From positions 1 through 64,000 of the forward strand of contig JAGFNJ010000009.1 in the NCBI GenBank assembly GCA_017592775.1: a stretch of DNA of 64,000 nucleotides. Reading direction: 5' to 3'. The notes beneath the pieces were generated by a model. It ran no database searches. It was not told the origin of the DNA and worked only from the letters and a program-made list of their open reading frames with translations. Below are positions 9,502 through 18,738 of this stretch, piece after piece. The stretch is from Candidatus Accumulibacter conexus. GTDB lineage: Bacteria > Pseudomonadota > Gammaproteobacteria > Burkholderiales > Rhodocyclaceae. The translations under genes were made by a program, and so were the position numbers. Positions within the stretch are counted from its first letter, which is position 1. Each line of letters opens with the position of its first letter.

Positions 9502-10413
9502 ATGAGCATCGGTACGCGCGCGATCGCGCCGACAACAGTCCCATCGAGCGGACAGTGGCTCACCTGGCTGCCGATCATCGCCGGCCTGCTGATCCTCTAC
9601 GTCCCGAGTCTGCTCGACCTGTCTCGTACGACCTGGGCGAGCGACGAGCAGAAACATGGCCCGATCGTGTTGTCGATCGCCTGTTGGCTCGCATGGCGGA
9701 AGTGGCCGGGAATGTGGCAGGCGAGTGAACTCACCAGTCCCAGTGCGTGGGGGTGGGGCACCCTGAGCGTTGGCCTGCTGCTCTACGTCGTCGGCCGTTC
9801 GCAGGACATCGTGCTCTTCGAGATCACCTCGATGATCTGGCTGCTGGCTGCCATCCTGCTGCTGACACGCGGTGTCGAAGCGCTGAAGGCACAGTGGTTC
9901 CCGCTGTTCTTCATGCTGTTCATGATCCCACTGCCCGGTTCGATCGTCGAGACGCTGACGATGCCGATGAAGGCGGCCGTTTCCTACGTCGCCGAGCACG
10001 TTCTCTTCTGGGCCGGCTATCCGATCTCGCGCATGGGCGTGATCCTGCAGATCGGCCAGTACAAACTGCTCGTGGCTGACGCCTGCGCCGGCCTGCACAC
10101 CCTGTTCACCCTCGAGGCGCTTGGTCTGCTCTACCTCAACGTCATCCGTCGCGACTCGCTGTTGCGCAACGTGACGCTGGCCGTGCTCATCGTGCCGATC
10201 TCCTTTACCGCCAATGTCATTCGCGTCATGGTGCTGACGCTGATCACCTACCATTTTGGGGACGAGGCGGGGCAGGGCTTCCTGCATGGTTTCGCCGGCA
10301 TGGTGTTGTTCCTTTCGGCGCTGCTGCTGATCATTGGCGTCGATTCGCTGATTCACTGGGGTGTGCGCCGGATCGACGGTGCCGCCGTGTCCAGGCCTGC
10401 GGTGACGCCATGA
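9502..10413 (+). CDS. xrtB: Exosortase B
   Basis: Multispanning inner-membrane transpeptidase-like cysteine protease that processes proteins with a PEP-CTERM tail. From the start at 9502 (MSIGTRAIAPTTVPSSGQW) it has about eight hydrophobic helices. The predicted catalytic set is visible: Cys in VADACAGLHTLF, Arg in ANVIRVMVLTL and His in FLHGFAGMVLF. Position between epsG and epsI and the match to the XrtB group identify the subtype. A candidate substrate, the PEP-CTERM protein at 31119, lies in the same locus. It overlaps epsI by 4 nt (ATGA). Confidence 0.93.
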   Translation: MSIGTRAIAPTTVPSSGQWLTWLPIIAGLLILYVPSLLDLSRTTWASDEQKHGPIVLSIACWLAWRKWPGMWQASELTSPSAWGWGTLSVGLLLYVVGRSQDIVLFEITSMIWLLAAILLLTRGVEALKAQWFPLFFMLFMIPLPGSIVETLTMPMKAAVSYVAEHVLFWAGYPISRMGVILQIGQYKLLVADACAGLHTLFTLEALGLLYLNVIRRDSLLRNVTLAVLIVPISFTANVIRVMVLTLITYHFGDEAGQGFLHGFAGMVLFLSALLLIIGVDSLIHWGVRRIDGAAVSRPAVTP

Positions 10414-11096
10414 AGCCTCTTGTTCGGAATCTCATCCTGCTGCTGCTGATGCTGGCCTCGTCCGGTCTGGCCATCGCGCTCAAGCCAACGCAGAGAATCG
10501 CCGACCACGGACCGCGGATCGATCTGCAGGCGGTGGTCCCGCGACAGTTCGGTGACTGGAAGATCGACCCCTTGCTGATTCCCGTGTCGGTCAGTCCGGA
10601 CGTTCAGGAAAGGCTCGACGCGATCTACGACCAGACACTCGCACGGACCTACGTCAACAGCCGCGGGCAGCGGGTCATGCTGTCGATTGCCTATGGCGGG
10701 GATCAGGGCAGCGACAAGACACAGGTTCATCGCCCGGAGTTCTGTTACGCGGCGCAGGGCTTTCAGCTCTCGAAGAGCTTCGAGAACGAAGTCGCGATGG
10801 CTACTGGCGGGCTGCCCGTTCGCCGGCTGGCCGCCGTTCAGGGTACGAGAAACGAGCCGATCACCTACTGGATAACGGTTGGCGACCAGGTGGCGCTGCC
10901 GGGAATCAGCCGCAAGCTGCTGCAGATCCGCTACGGCATCACCGGCAAGGTGCCGGACGGGATGCTCGTGCGCGTGTCCTCGATCGGTGACCAGGCACCG
11001 ACTGCCTACGCGCTGCACGACGAATTCATCAAGGACATGCTCGCGGCAGCCACGGCAGACGACCGCGTCCGGCTGGCAGGACGTGCCGCACGTTAG
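10410..11096 (+). CDS. epsI: Exosortase B-associated protein EpsI
   Basis: A 228-residue protein of the EpsI family that is encoded next to, or fused to, exosortases. It has an N-terminal membrane anchor (about residues 7-24, LILLLLMLASSGLAIAL) and a periplasmic domain with the family landmarks VPRQFGDWKID, YGGDQGSDKTQVHRPEFCY and ITYWITVGD. The conserved His-Arg-Pro-Glu-x-Cys segment is the family signature; the biochemical role is not established. Start overlaps the xrtB stop by 4 nt, so translation is coupled. Confidence 0.92.
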   Translation: MKPLVRNLILLLLMLASSGLAIALKPTQRIADHGPRIDLQAVVPRQFGDWKIDPLLIPVSVSPDVQERLDAIYDQTLARTYVNSRGQRVMLSIAYGGDQGSDKTQVHRPEFCYAAQGFQLSKSFENEVAMATGGLPVRRLAAVQGTRNEPITYWITVGDQVALPGISRKLLQIRYGITGKVPDGMLVRVSSIGDQAPTAYALHDEFIKDMLAAATADDRVRLAGRAAR

Positions 11097-11266
11097 CGCT
11101 GGCGACCAACCATGACCCGCCAGGCATACAGCACGCGAATCGCCGACCGGAGGGCGTTCGGCCGCAACGGGTTGCCGGTCACGAAAGGCTGCGGCGAGCC
11201 GGGCATCGAGCGCCGCCCCGGATTGCCGCTTGCGCGGTCGGGACAAACCACTGACGAAAGTGATCC

Positions 11267-12007
11267 ATGCCACTGCAGTTCATAACCTATCACCGTACCG
11301 AGGAAGTAGCCAGTGGCAAGGACGTCTACGTGCTGACGCACGACGAGTTCAGCCATCAGGTCGATCTCGTCGCCCAGTCGGGGCTGTCCGTTCTGCGTTC
11401 GCCAGCGCTGGACTTCAGCGACGACGCCTACCGGATCGGCATCACCTTTGACGACGGTTACAAGAGTGATCTCATCAACGCGGAGTGTCTGGCAAAGAAG
11501 GAGTTGAGTGCCTGGTTCTTCGTTTCGACAGCGAATGTCGGCAGGCCCGGCTATCTCGATCAGAATGAGATTCGGGAACTTGAGCGTCTGGGGATGACGG
11601 TCGGTTCGCACTCGCACGACCATGTCAAGCTGGACATCCTGAGCATGGAGGAGTCACGTCGGCAGATCTTCCTCAGCAAGGAGATTCTCGAGGACATCCT
11701 CGGCCATCGGGTCGATGCCCTCGCCTTTCCCGGCGGCGGCTACCGTCCGGCCGTGGTGGCCGCTGCTCTCGATGCCCAGTTTCGCTATCTGATGACCACC
11801 GACTGGGGTGTCAATCGCCCGCCCTTCCAGGCGGCGAGCCTGCTCCGGCGCAACAACATCCTGCGCGGGACTTCGGACAAGGATTTTCTCCGGCTGATCC
11901 GGTCCGATTCCCTCTATGCCCGTCAGGTCGGGTTCTCCGGGAACCAGGTAGCCCAGGCACTTCTTCCGGAAGGGGCCTACCGCGGGCTACGGCAATGGTT
12001 TCGCTGA
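11267..12007 (+). CDS. Polysaccharide deacetylase (NodB domain)
   Basis: A 246-residue carbohydrate esterase of the CE4/NodB fold, predicted to remove N- or O-acetyl groups from the polymer or an intermediate. Metal-site motifs are visible: ITFDDGY at about 59-65 (catalytic Asp pair) and GSHSHDH at about 112-118 (metal-binding His). FPGGGYRP at about 154 corresponds to the family's motif 3. There is no signal peptide, so as annotated it would be cytoplasmic unless exported otherwise. It begins 170 nt after epsI and may have its own leader. Confidence 0.88.
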   Translation: MPLQFITYHRTEEVASGKDVYVLTHDEFSHQVDLVAQSGLSVLRSPALDFSDDAYRIGITFDDGYKSDLINAECLAKKELSAWFFVSTANVGRPGYLDQNEIRELERLGMTVGSHSHDHVKLDILSMEESRRQIFLSKEILEDILGHRVDALAFPGGGYRPAVVAAALDAQFRYLMTTDWGVNRPPFQAASLLRRNNILRGTSDKDFLRLIRSDSLYARQVGFSGNQVAQALLPEGAYRGLRQWFR

Positions 12008-12071
12008 GGATGCAGAGAAAGAATCCCCCGCGATACACGGCGAATGGGAAGACGTTGACGGGGAACCAGGA

Positions 12072-13463
12072 ATGAAATCTGCCAAAGCTGCAGGTCTCGA
12101 TCAGGCAGGAAACGTGTCGACCAGGACTGGGCGCCTCGACGCCGTCCGCAAGCAGATGTTCGTCGACTTCTGTGCCGCACTTGAATCGCACGATATCCCG
12201 TACGTAATCCTCGCCGGCCACCGGGATTATCCGGAAAGGATCGCTTCCGATATCGACTTCATGGTCGGCGAGCGTGATTTCGCCAGACTCCCGGCGATCC
12301 TCAACGCGCCGGAGTGCGTCGGCGGTGCGCAGATCGTGCAGATCCTCGAACATGAAATATCGGCACGTTACTTCGTCCTCGCGCGCCAGGAGGGTGGTCG
12401 GATGGCCTACCTGCATCCGGATTCGGCGGCCAGCTATCGCTTCGATGCCCGCTTGTGGTTGCGCAGCGAGGCCGTTCTCGCGACGCGACGGCGCTCACCC
12501 GGAGGCTTCTGGGTCCCGGCGGCTGCAGTCGAGTTCGAATACTACCTCTTCAAGCGGGTCGAAAAGGAGTGCGTGGAGGTGCGTCACCTGGAGCAGCTCC
12601 GCAACCTGTTGAACGAGGATGCCAGCGGTTGCCGCGAGTCGCTGCGACGCATGTTTGCGGCCGAACTCGTGCAGGAGGTCGCCAGCGCGATTGCGAGAAC
12701 GGATGTCGACTGGTTCCGCACCCGGCGAGACGCGCTCGCCAGATCGCTGCGCGCGGGTGTGCCGCGGGAGTCGATGCCGTGCCGGATGCGCAGCAGAGTC
12801 CAGGAATGCCTGCGGATCTTCCGGCGCGTGACCAACCCCACCGGCTTCATCGTCGCCATCCTGGGACCCGATGGCAGCGGCAAGACGACGGTGATCGAGC
12901 ACCTCGAGAAGGAGTTTGCGTGCGCCTTCCGTGGCGTCAGGCGCTTTCACCTGCGCCCGCACTTCGGGCGCTCCAGCGGCGGAGCACCGGTCAGCGATCC
13001 GCACGCGCAGGAGCCTCGCGGCCGATTTGCCAGTTGCCTGAAGATCGGCATGTTCGTCGCGGATTACTGGTCCGGCTGGCTGCGCCAGGTCATGCCGTCG
13101 AAGATCCGGTCGACGCTGATCGTCTTCGACCGCTACTACCACGACTTGCTCGTTGATCAGCGGCGGTACCGGTTGCCCGTGCGCTTTGCCCTGCCGCGCT
13201 GGATTTCGCCGCTGATACCGCAACCGGACCTGTGGCTGGTGCTGGACGCTCCGGCGGAGAGTCTCGTCGCACGCAAGGGCGAGATATCGCTTGAGTCGGC
13301 CCGTTCCTTGACCACGGCCTACACAGCACTGGCCCACCGTCTGCCCAACGCCGTGATCATCGATTCGGGCACCTCGGTTGACCAGACGCTGCAGGCGGCC
13401 GTCCGTGCCGTGCGCGAGCGACTCGGAATCCGTGCCCAGAGCACACTGCGGCGGTTGCTCTGA
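12072..13463 (+). CDS. Nucleotidyltransferase-like / thymidylate-kinase-like P-loop fusion protein
   Basis: A 463-residue cytoplasmic protein with two parts. The N-terminal part (about 25-215) has a nucleotidyltransferase-type core around YVILAGHRDYPERIASDIDFMV, with an Asp-x-Asp acid pair. The C-terminal part (about 255-455) is a thymidylate-kinase-like P-loop domain with Walker A GPDGSGKTT and a downstream VFDRYYHDLL DR motif. Such proteins recur in exopolysaccharide clusters of betaproteobacteria, but substrates are not known; a sugar-phosphate or nucleotide-sugar precursor is a reasonable guess only. The gene is preceded by 64 nt and an AGGA-type ribosome site. Confidence 0.75.
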   Translation: MKSAKAAGLDQAGNVSTRTGRLDAVRKQMFVDFCAALESHDIPYVILAGHRDYPERIASDIDFMVGERDFARLPAILNAPECVGGAQIVQILEHEISARYFVLARQEGGRMAYLHPDSAASYRFDARLWLRSEAVLATRRRSPGGFWVPAAAVEFEYYLFKRVEKECVEVRHLEQLRNLLNEDASGCRESLRRMFAAELVQEVASAIARTDVDWFRTRRDALARSLRAGVPRESMPCRMRSRVQECLRIFRRVTNPTGFIVAILGPDGSGKTTVIEHLEKEFACAFRGVRRFHLRPHFGRSSGGAPVSDPHAQEPRGRFASCLKIGMFVADYWSGWLRQVMPSKIRSTLIVFDRYYHDLLVDQRRYRLPVRFALPRWISPLIPQPDLWLVLDAPAESLVARKGEISLESARSLTTAYTALAHRLPNAVIIDSGTSVDQTLQAAVRAVRERLGIRAQSTLRRLL

Positions 13464-13560
13464 TGTGGCATGACAGAGGCGTGCCGCTGCTGGAGCAAGT
13501 CATGCGGCTGCCGCCGCACCCGGCGGTTGCGAAACGGGCACACGGCCGCGGGATGTGGCC

Positions 13561-14817
13561 ATGACGAGTCGGCTGCAGCGACTGCTGCTGCGGACACGAC
13601 ATGTGCACTGGGTTCTCGCTGACCAGATGCTGGTCAGCGGCTGCAACTTCGTTCTTGCCATCATCTATGCCCGCGCCCTAGGGCCGACCGCTTTCGGCAT
13701 CTACGCGCTGATCACCGCTGCGCAGCAGTACTTCGTCAGCGTCAGCGTATCGCTGGTCGCCAATCCGCTGGTGACCCGTGCACCGCACCTCGAGAACGGC
13801 GAGGAGAGGACACGGCTGATCGCCGCCAGCCTGTCGGCCCAGTTCGTGATCAGCAGTGCTTTGGCACTGCTCGCCCTCGTGGGTCTGTCGCTCGCTCTGG
13901 CAAGCGGCGCCGCCGGTATCTCGGGGCTGGCGGTGCTCGGTCTGGCGGCGTCATCTTTCGCGCTCCCCCTCCTCGAATGGTGCCGGAAACTCTGCTTTCT
14001 TAAGCGTGACGGCGCGACGCTGGTCTGGGTCGACGCGCTGACCTATCTGCCGATCCTGATCGCCGCCTTTCTGCTGGCGCAGGCCGGGTCGATGACACTC
14101 GACTTGGGCGTCCTGCTCTGGGGGGCAGCAAGCGTCCCCGTTGCAATCGGTGCTGCAGTTCGCCTGCGGATTCCCTGTGCGTTGCCCGCCGCCCGTTCGT
14201 TCATGATCCAGAACTGGCGGCTCGCGCGCGACTTCATCGTGCCATTCCAGGCGCATTGGCTTGGTTCACAGGGCATCGTCTATCTTGCCGTGCCGGTGGT
14301 CGGGACTGCCGGGATCGGCGCCTATCGCTCGATCTCCGGCCTGCTCGGTTTCACCAACGCCATCGGCACTACCCTCGACAACATGATGCCGATCCGTTTT
14401 GCCGAGGTCTATCGAGCAGGGGGTAGCGCCCCGTTGCGCAAGTACGCCATCCGTTTCGCTGCCGGAGTGATCGGCGTATCGACCCTGCTGTTGCCGCTGG
14501 CCTTCTTCGCCGAACCGATCGTTCGCCTCTTGCTTGGCAGTGCCTACAGCACCTATGCGCAGCTCATCTGGCCACAGGCGTTCTACATTCTGATCCTCTT
14601 TGTCAGCAAGGTTGCCATCTACCATGACCGGGCTCGTTTGCAGACGAAGCGCATTGCCGTGTCGGCTCTTATCGGCTCCGCTGTGTCAACCCTGCTGGTG
14701 ATCCTCCTGACGAGCGAGTTCGGCGTCATCGGCCTGGCTTGGAGCACCGTGCTGGGAGCGCTGACTTCCTTCCTGTACTTGGTGTTGGGCATGGCCGACC
14801 GCGGTCGTGGAGGCTGA
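13561..14817 (+). CDS. Polysaccharide flippase (Wzx/MurJ-like), copy 1
   Basis: About 418 residues with 12 or more predicted membrane helices, of the MOP/oligosaccharide flippase type. The N-terminus (HWVLADQMLVSGCNFVLAII) and the ALGPTAFGIYAL turn after helix 1 are typical. It would move undecaprenyl-linked repeat units across the inner membrane for polymerisation. GTG at 13555 is two codons upstream and cannot be excluded as start. A second flippase at 18739 shares the same N-terminal pattern (ADQVVVSGCNFLTALFLAR), so the two are paralogues or serve different lipid-linked intermediates. Confidence 0.85.
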   Translation: MTSRLQRLLLRTRHVHWVLADQMLVSGCNFVLAIIYARALGPTAFGIYALITAAQQYFVSVSVSLVANPLVTRAPHLENGEERTRLIAASLSAQFVISSALALLALVGLSLALASGAAGISGLAVLGLAASSFALPLLEWCRKLCFLKRDGATLVWVDALTYLPILIAAFLLAQAGSMTLDLGVLLWGAASVPVAIGAAVRLRIPCALPAARSFMIQNWRLARDFIVPFQAHWLGSQGIVYLAVPVVGTAGIGAYRSISGLLGFTNAIGTTLDNMMPIRFAEVYRAGGSAPLRKYAIRFAAGVIGVSTLLLPLAFFAEPIVRLLLGSAYSTYAQLIWPQAFYILILFVSKVAIYHDRARLQTKRIAVSALIGSAVSTLLVILLTSEFGVIGLAWSTVLGALTSFLYLVLGMADRGRGG

Positions 14818-14946
14818 AATGAACGAGCCGTCGAGACGGGCCCATTGCTTGGTGTCGGGACAGTTGCCGAGACAGCCGATGCCCATGGTTGGTGTTGTCG
14901 GTTGGAGCCGACGGCGGTCCTTGGTGACATACTGCGCGGAAAGGAA

Positions 14947-16287
14947 ATGAGCCTTATGTCTTCGATGGCAATAAAGCCCGTTGTTCCGAAGTCGTGCGGA
15001 CAGGCGCTGGATTTCACCGATGGTCTGGTCGTCTTCGCCATTGCCCTGCAGTTGTTTTGGGCCGTCGACCCGTTTGCCATCGAGCTCTGGCGACGCTCAC
15101 TCACGCGCCATTTGCCGACCGTCCTGGCGATCGCAGCGACGCTCCTGTGCGTTGCGGGTCGCCTGCTCTTTCGGCCCGAACTGCGGCCAGCACTGGGGCA
15201 GGTCATCCGCACCTACCTTGGGTTGATTCTTTTCGCGGCCTTCGTGATTGGCGGCAGTCTCTACGCCAGGCTGGCCCACGCCATCGACCATAGCTTCCTG
15301 CTCATGGGCGTTTCCGTCGTTCTCGGCGGTCCGGTCAACCTGTGGCTCATCAGGACGTCGCGCGCGCCAAGCGTTCTCGTGCGCAGTATCACGATGGCTG
15401 TGGTTGGTGTTTCACTGCTTGGTGTGCTGATGAACACCCTTCACTTTGGCAAGATGCTCTATCACGGAATGGAACATGTCGTTCTGGTGGCCGCTGCACT
15501 GCCGCTCATTGCCGGCCGCACGCTTGCCGTGCGCGTGGTCGGAATCCTGCTGTGCATATTGGCAGCGGTCGCGCCAAACAAGATCACGGGGTATATCGTT
15601 CTCCTGATGATCTTCACCTGGGTTTTCATTGACGAGCTGATGATCCGGACTGCCATGGACCCTGACCGGATCCGTGCCGGCTTGCGGCGAATCCTCGGCG
15701 CTCTACTCGGGATAGTCGCGATTCTGGGCGTAGTGCTTCTCTATGAGGCAGTGAAATCCCATCTGCCGGACGGCAATACCGTCTACCGGATGCACACTTA
15801 CCAGATAGCGATCGACCGTTTTGTGGCGTCGTGGCTATGGGGTCGTGGATTTGCTGCACCGTCGGTCGACCATTTTGACTTGTTCACGGTCAACACGAGC
15901 ACGCAGTTACTGCCAACGCACTCGGATCCATTGGATATTCTGGCCAACGGCGGTTTGCTGGCTGCCATTCCCTTCGTTCTGGGACTGCTATCGATCCTGT
16001 ATGCGGCATGGAAGGTGCTGACAAAGGCTTGGGTGTCGCGCGAGCCAAAGCAGACCTTCCGGAGAGCACAGTTGGCCATGTACTTCCTGATCATGATCAG
16101 TGGCCTGACGGTCATGGCATTCAATCCGGTCTTGAACAGCCCGGGCACCAGCTACCTCTACTGGATGTGCTCAGCGCTGATGTGCGCGCTGGTCTGCCCC
16201 GAGGAAGAGGGCGAGCAATCGTTGCTCGCCGCCAACTCCACAACCCGACGCAGCAGTGATGAGCGAGGGACGAGTGGGATTGCCTGA
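14947..16287 (+). CDS. O-antigen ligase/polymerase-like membrane protein
   Basis: An integral membrane protein of about 446 residues with roughly ten hydrophobic helices and a large extracytoplasmic loop around residues 290-360. This resembles Wzy/WaaL-like enzymes that polymerise or transfer undecaprenyl-linked oligosaccharides. The loop contains the Gly-Arg-Gly-Phe and His-Ser-Asp-Pro segments (WLWGRGFAAPS, LLPTHSDPLDILANGG) that commonly appear in this family. The start at 14947 follows an AAGGAAA sequence; 14956 is also possible, while in-frame sequence before it shows no membrane character. In this locus it is the best candidate for the Wzy-type polymerase. Confidence 0.72.
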   Translation: MSLMSSMAIKPVVPKSCGQALDFTDGLVVFAIALQLFWAVDPFAIELWRRSLTRHLPTVLAIAATLLCVAGRLLFRPELRPALGQVIRTYLGLILFAAFVIGGSLYARLAHAIDHSFLLMGVSVVLGGPVNLWLIRTSRAPSVLVRSITMAVVGVSLLGVLMNTLHFGKMLYHGMEHVVLVAAALPLIAGRTLAVRVVGILLCILAAVAPNKITGYIVLLMIFTWVFIDELMIRTAMDPDRIRAGLRRILGALLGIVAILGVVLLYEAVKSHLPDGNTVYRMHTYQIAIDRFVASWLWGRGFAAPSVDHFDLFTVNTSTQLLPTHSDPLDILANGGLLAAIPFVLGLLSILYAAWKVLTKAWVSREPKQTFRRAQLAMYFLIMISGLTVMAFNPVLNSPGTSYLYWMCSALMCALVCPEEEGEQSLLAANSTTRRSSDERGTSGIA

Positions 16288-18124
16288 GCGTCTTGGGTGG
16301 CTCCGTCGTCATGCGGCACGCGCCCTGCTGAATCGGTGCTTGTCGCCCGCAGCACCGTCCGCGGACTTGGCGCCCGCACTGGCTGGCGGCCCTGAAGCGA
16401 GGGCGAAACGGGCGCCCTTTTTCCACATGCTCCGGCTGGTCGTGCCGGGAATGATGCTCGGACTGGTCGCTCCGGCCATCCTCTGGAGCACGGCTCTGGC
16501 TGCCACTCTGGTGGTCAACCCGCGACATCCTGATGCTTCCGACGTCGGCGCCGGCAGCAGGTCGCAGCCGCTGATGACGATTGCCGCAGCGATGAAGCGC
16601 CTCCAACCTGGCGACCATGTGTTCATCGCCGCTGGCGTCTATCGGGAACCCATCCTGCTCCCGGCGAGATCCTGGGCGGGGAATCCGCGAACACTGATCG
16701 AGGGAGATCCGCAGGGGCGAACCCTGATCAAGGGATCGGTCATCATGGACCGCTGGCAGCCAGCGGGTCCGGGGCGTTTCACCGTTGCGATCGGCTACGA
16801 GCCCGAACAGGTGTTCATCGACGACCAACCGCTGCAGCAGATTGGTGGCACGATATTCGGCGGCTATCCGGGGCACCCCGGCCACCCCTTGGCAGCCCTG
16901 CATGCGAGTGATGGCGGCATCTGGCCCGGCCGTGTCGATGGCGATCGCGAGAGCATGCCGGTCAACAGCTTCCACTACGACAGCGCTCTGGGCAACGTGA
17001 TGATCCGCGTGGCGGCTGGCAGCCTTGCCGGTCGGACGGTCGAGGTGGCCGCCCTGCAGCGCCTCGTCTTCGCGACGGGTGTCGAGCGGGTTTCGCTGAA
17101 GAACCTCAGCTTCGAGCATTCGAATACGACTCTCTCGACGCGCGGTGGCGCGGTTCAACTCGATGGCAGGAGCATCCGCATCGAGAACGTCAGGATTCGT
17201 CGCGCTGACGGAACCTGCCTTGGCCTCGGCGGGGTGGATCACGAGGTCGTCGGCAGCAACTTCAGCGAATGCGGCCAGACTGGCCTCGGCGGCCGAGGTT
17301 CGGGCTGGAAGATCGTCGACGTGACCGTCAGCCAGAACAACACCCGCGGCTTCAACAAGTGGTGGGAAGCTGGCGGAGCCAAGTTCGTCGGTGATGGCGG
17401 GCTGAACAACTCGACGATCATCCGCTTCAAGGCAACGAACAACCGCGGCGATGGCCTCTGGTTCGACTGGAAGAACCGCAACAATCGGGTCACCGACTCG
17501 TTGCTGGCCTTCAACTCCGGCTTCGGCCTGCACGTGGAGATATGTGAGGGTTTCCTGGTGGACAACAACGTCGTCGTCGGCAATCGCCAGCGCGGAATCT
17601 ACCTGCGCCAGACGTCGCTGAGCACGGTGGCGTTCAACCTTGTCGCCAGCAACGGGCTCGACGGTATCGCGATCGTCGATGAGGGGCAGCGCGATCCGCG
17701 TGGTGAAATGGACTTCTCGGTCAGGAACAACTGGGTGATCGCCAACGTGCTCGCGTGGAACGTGATCGGGCTGACGATGCCGGCGCCGCTGGCAGACAAC
17801 CGGGCCGATGGCAACGTCTTCGTGGGCGATGGAGAGGCAACGGCGTTGCGCATCGGCTGGAAGAGGAAGCTGAGCCAGGTCGAGTGGATCGAGACCGGTC
17901 TCGATACCCATGGCCAATGGATCATGCTGCCGAGGGGGCAACGCCGTCAGGTCGATGTCCGCCTGCCGCTTGCCGACCAGTTGGCCTGGTACGGCGGCCT
18001 GCGAGGCCGGATGGGTGCGGTGGCAGTGGCCCTCCCGGGGTTGTTGGCCAGCCGGGTCCCGGTGTTGCCGGTTGGCCCGGAGTCGCGCCCTGGTCCCGCC
18101 GCAAGCACCTGGCTGGAGAGATGA
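16259..18124 (+). CDS. Right-handed parallel beta-helix protein, possibly a polysaccharide lyase or epimerase
   Basis: About 621 residues. A hydrophobic segment at about 58-82 (MLRLVVPGMMLGLVAPAILW) probably acts as signal sequence or anchor; a start at 16427 right before it is an alternative. The domain that follows begins with a DUF1565-like strand pair (VNPRHPDASDVGAGSRSQPL) and continues with many short Asn/Gly-rich beta-helix turns (about 260-520), as in periplasmic lyases, epimerases and C5-type modifying enzymes. No single catalytic motif could be fixed. The gene overlaps the upstream polymerase-like gene by 29 nt, so the two are translationally linked. It probably acts on the polymer in the periplasm. 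Confidence 0.7.
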   Translation: MSEGRVGLPERLGWLRRHAARALLNRCLSPAAPSADLAPALAGGPEARAKRAPFFHMLRLVVPGMMLGLVAPAILWSTALAATLVVNPRHPDASDVGAGSRSQPLMTIAAAMKRLQPGDHVFIAAGVYREPILLPARSWAGNPRTLIEGDPQGRTLIKGSVIMDRWQPAGPGRFTVAIGYEPEQVFIDDQPLQQIGGTIFGGYPGHPGHPLAALHASDGGIWPGRVDGDRESMPVNSFHYDSALGNVMIRVAAGSLAGRTVEVAALQRLVFATGVERVSLKNLSFEHSNTTLSTRGGAVQLDGRSIRIENVRIRRADGTCLGLGGVDHEVVGSNFSECGQTGLGGRGSGWKIVDVTVSQNNTRGFNKWWEAGGAKFVGDGGLNNSTIIRFKATNNRGDGLWFDWKNRNNRVTDSLLAFNSGFGLHVEICEGFLVDNNVVVGNRQRGIYLRQTSLSTVAFNLVASNGLDGIAIVDEGQRDPRGEMDFSVRNNWVIANVLAWNVIGLTMPAPLADNRADGNVFVGDGEATALRIGWKRKLSQVEWIETGLDTHGQWIMLPRGQRRQVDVRLPLADQLAWYGGLRGRMGAVAVALPGLLASRVPVLPVGPESRPGPAASTWLER

Positions 18125-18738
18125 ATCACGGAGCCTTTCTGGCCTCGTCGACCGCTGGTTGCGCACGCGGTGGCCGGGCCGGGTTCGGCGGAGCGGGTCC
18201 GGCGGGCCGGCGCCGCCGCGCGGCGCTGCCGCTGGCCAGGAGATCGGCGCCTGGCGGGCTGGGACGATCGCTCGCTGTCGGCGGCGATGACCGGTCGCGG
18301 GCCACCGCCGATCCGGCTGCCAGTCCCTGCCGGATCAATCGCCGGCGACGTGTGACTTAGCGCACGCGGCTGCCGGGGGCAAAGGTGCAGGATGTCGTCG
18401 ATTGAAACGACCGCCAGCGTCGACCCGTGACGGGACGCCGATGACCTTCTCCCGCAGGTGGCAACTTGAAGACCGCAACGAATACTGCTCTTCCCGCTGG
18501 GCTCGTGCTGAGGCAGCCATCGGACGGCGTCGCCTGCAACCCGCCATCCCTCGCTGATCACCGCTGGCGGCAGTTGGCGGACGCGGGCGCGGTCTCGCAA
18601 CCGGTCCGCAGCCGTCACCGCCTGGCACTGGCGGTTGCGACGTGATCATCAGGGCAGGGACGGCATGCAGCACGCGCCCAGCCGACCCGGCTGGCCGGGA
18701 TCGGGCAGCGTGAAGGCACGGATGCTCTCGCAGTGGTC
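18125..18738. other. 614-nt gap inside the EPS locus
   Basis: No convincing coding sequence. The only recognisable element is the second copy of the 16-bp palindromic box at 18350-18365. The gap separates the core operon from a second gene group that starts with a flippase, so it probably contains a promoter. Confidence 0.5.
18350..18365 (+). promoter_or_regulatory. Palindromic box GTGTGACTTAGCGCAC, copy 2
   Basis: Identical 16-mer to 3877-3892, about 370-390 nt before the second flippase gene. The half-sites GTGTG and CGCAC form an imperfect inverted repeat. If it is an operator, the core eps operon and the glycosyltransferase operon would share one regulator. Confidence 0.4.

Noticed and set aside
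11112..11283. Small plus-strand open frame between epsI and the deacetylase
   Set aside because: Starts without a ribosome site, overlaps the deacetylase start by about 17 nt in another frame and has no recognisable sequence.
16121..18166. Minus-strand open frame of 681 codons opposite the beta-helix gene
   Set aside because: Antisense shadow; the plus-strand protein has a signal sequence and beta-helix repeats.
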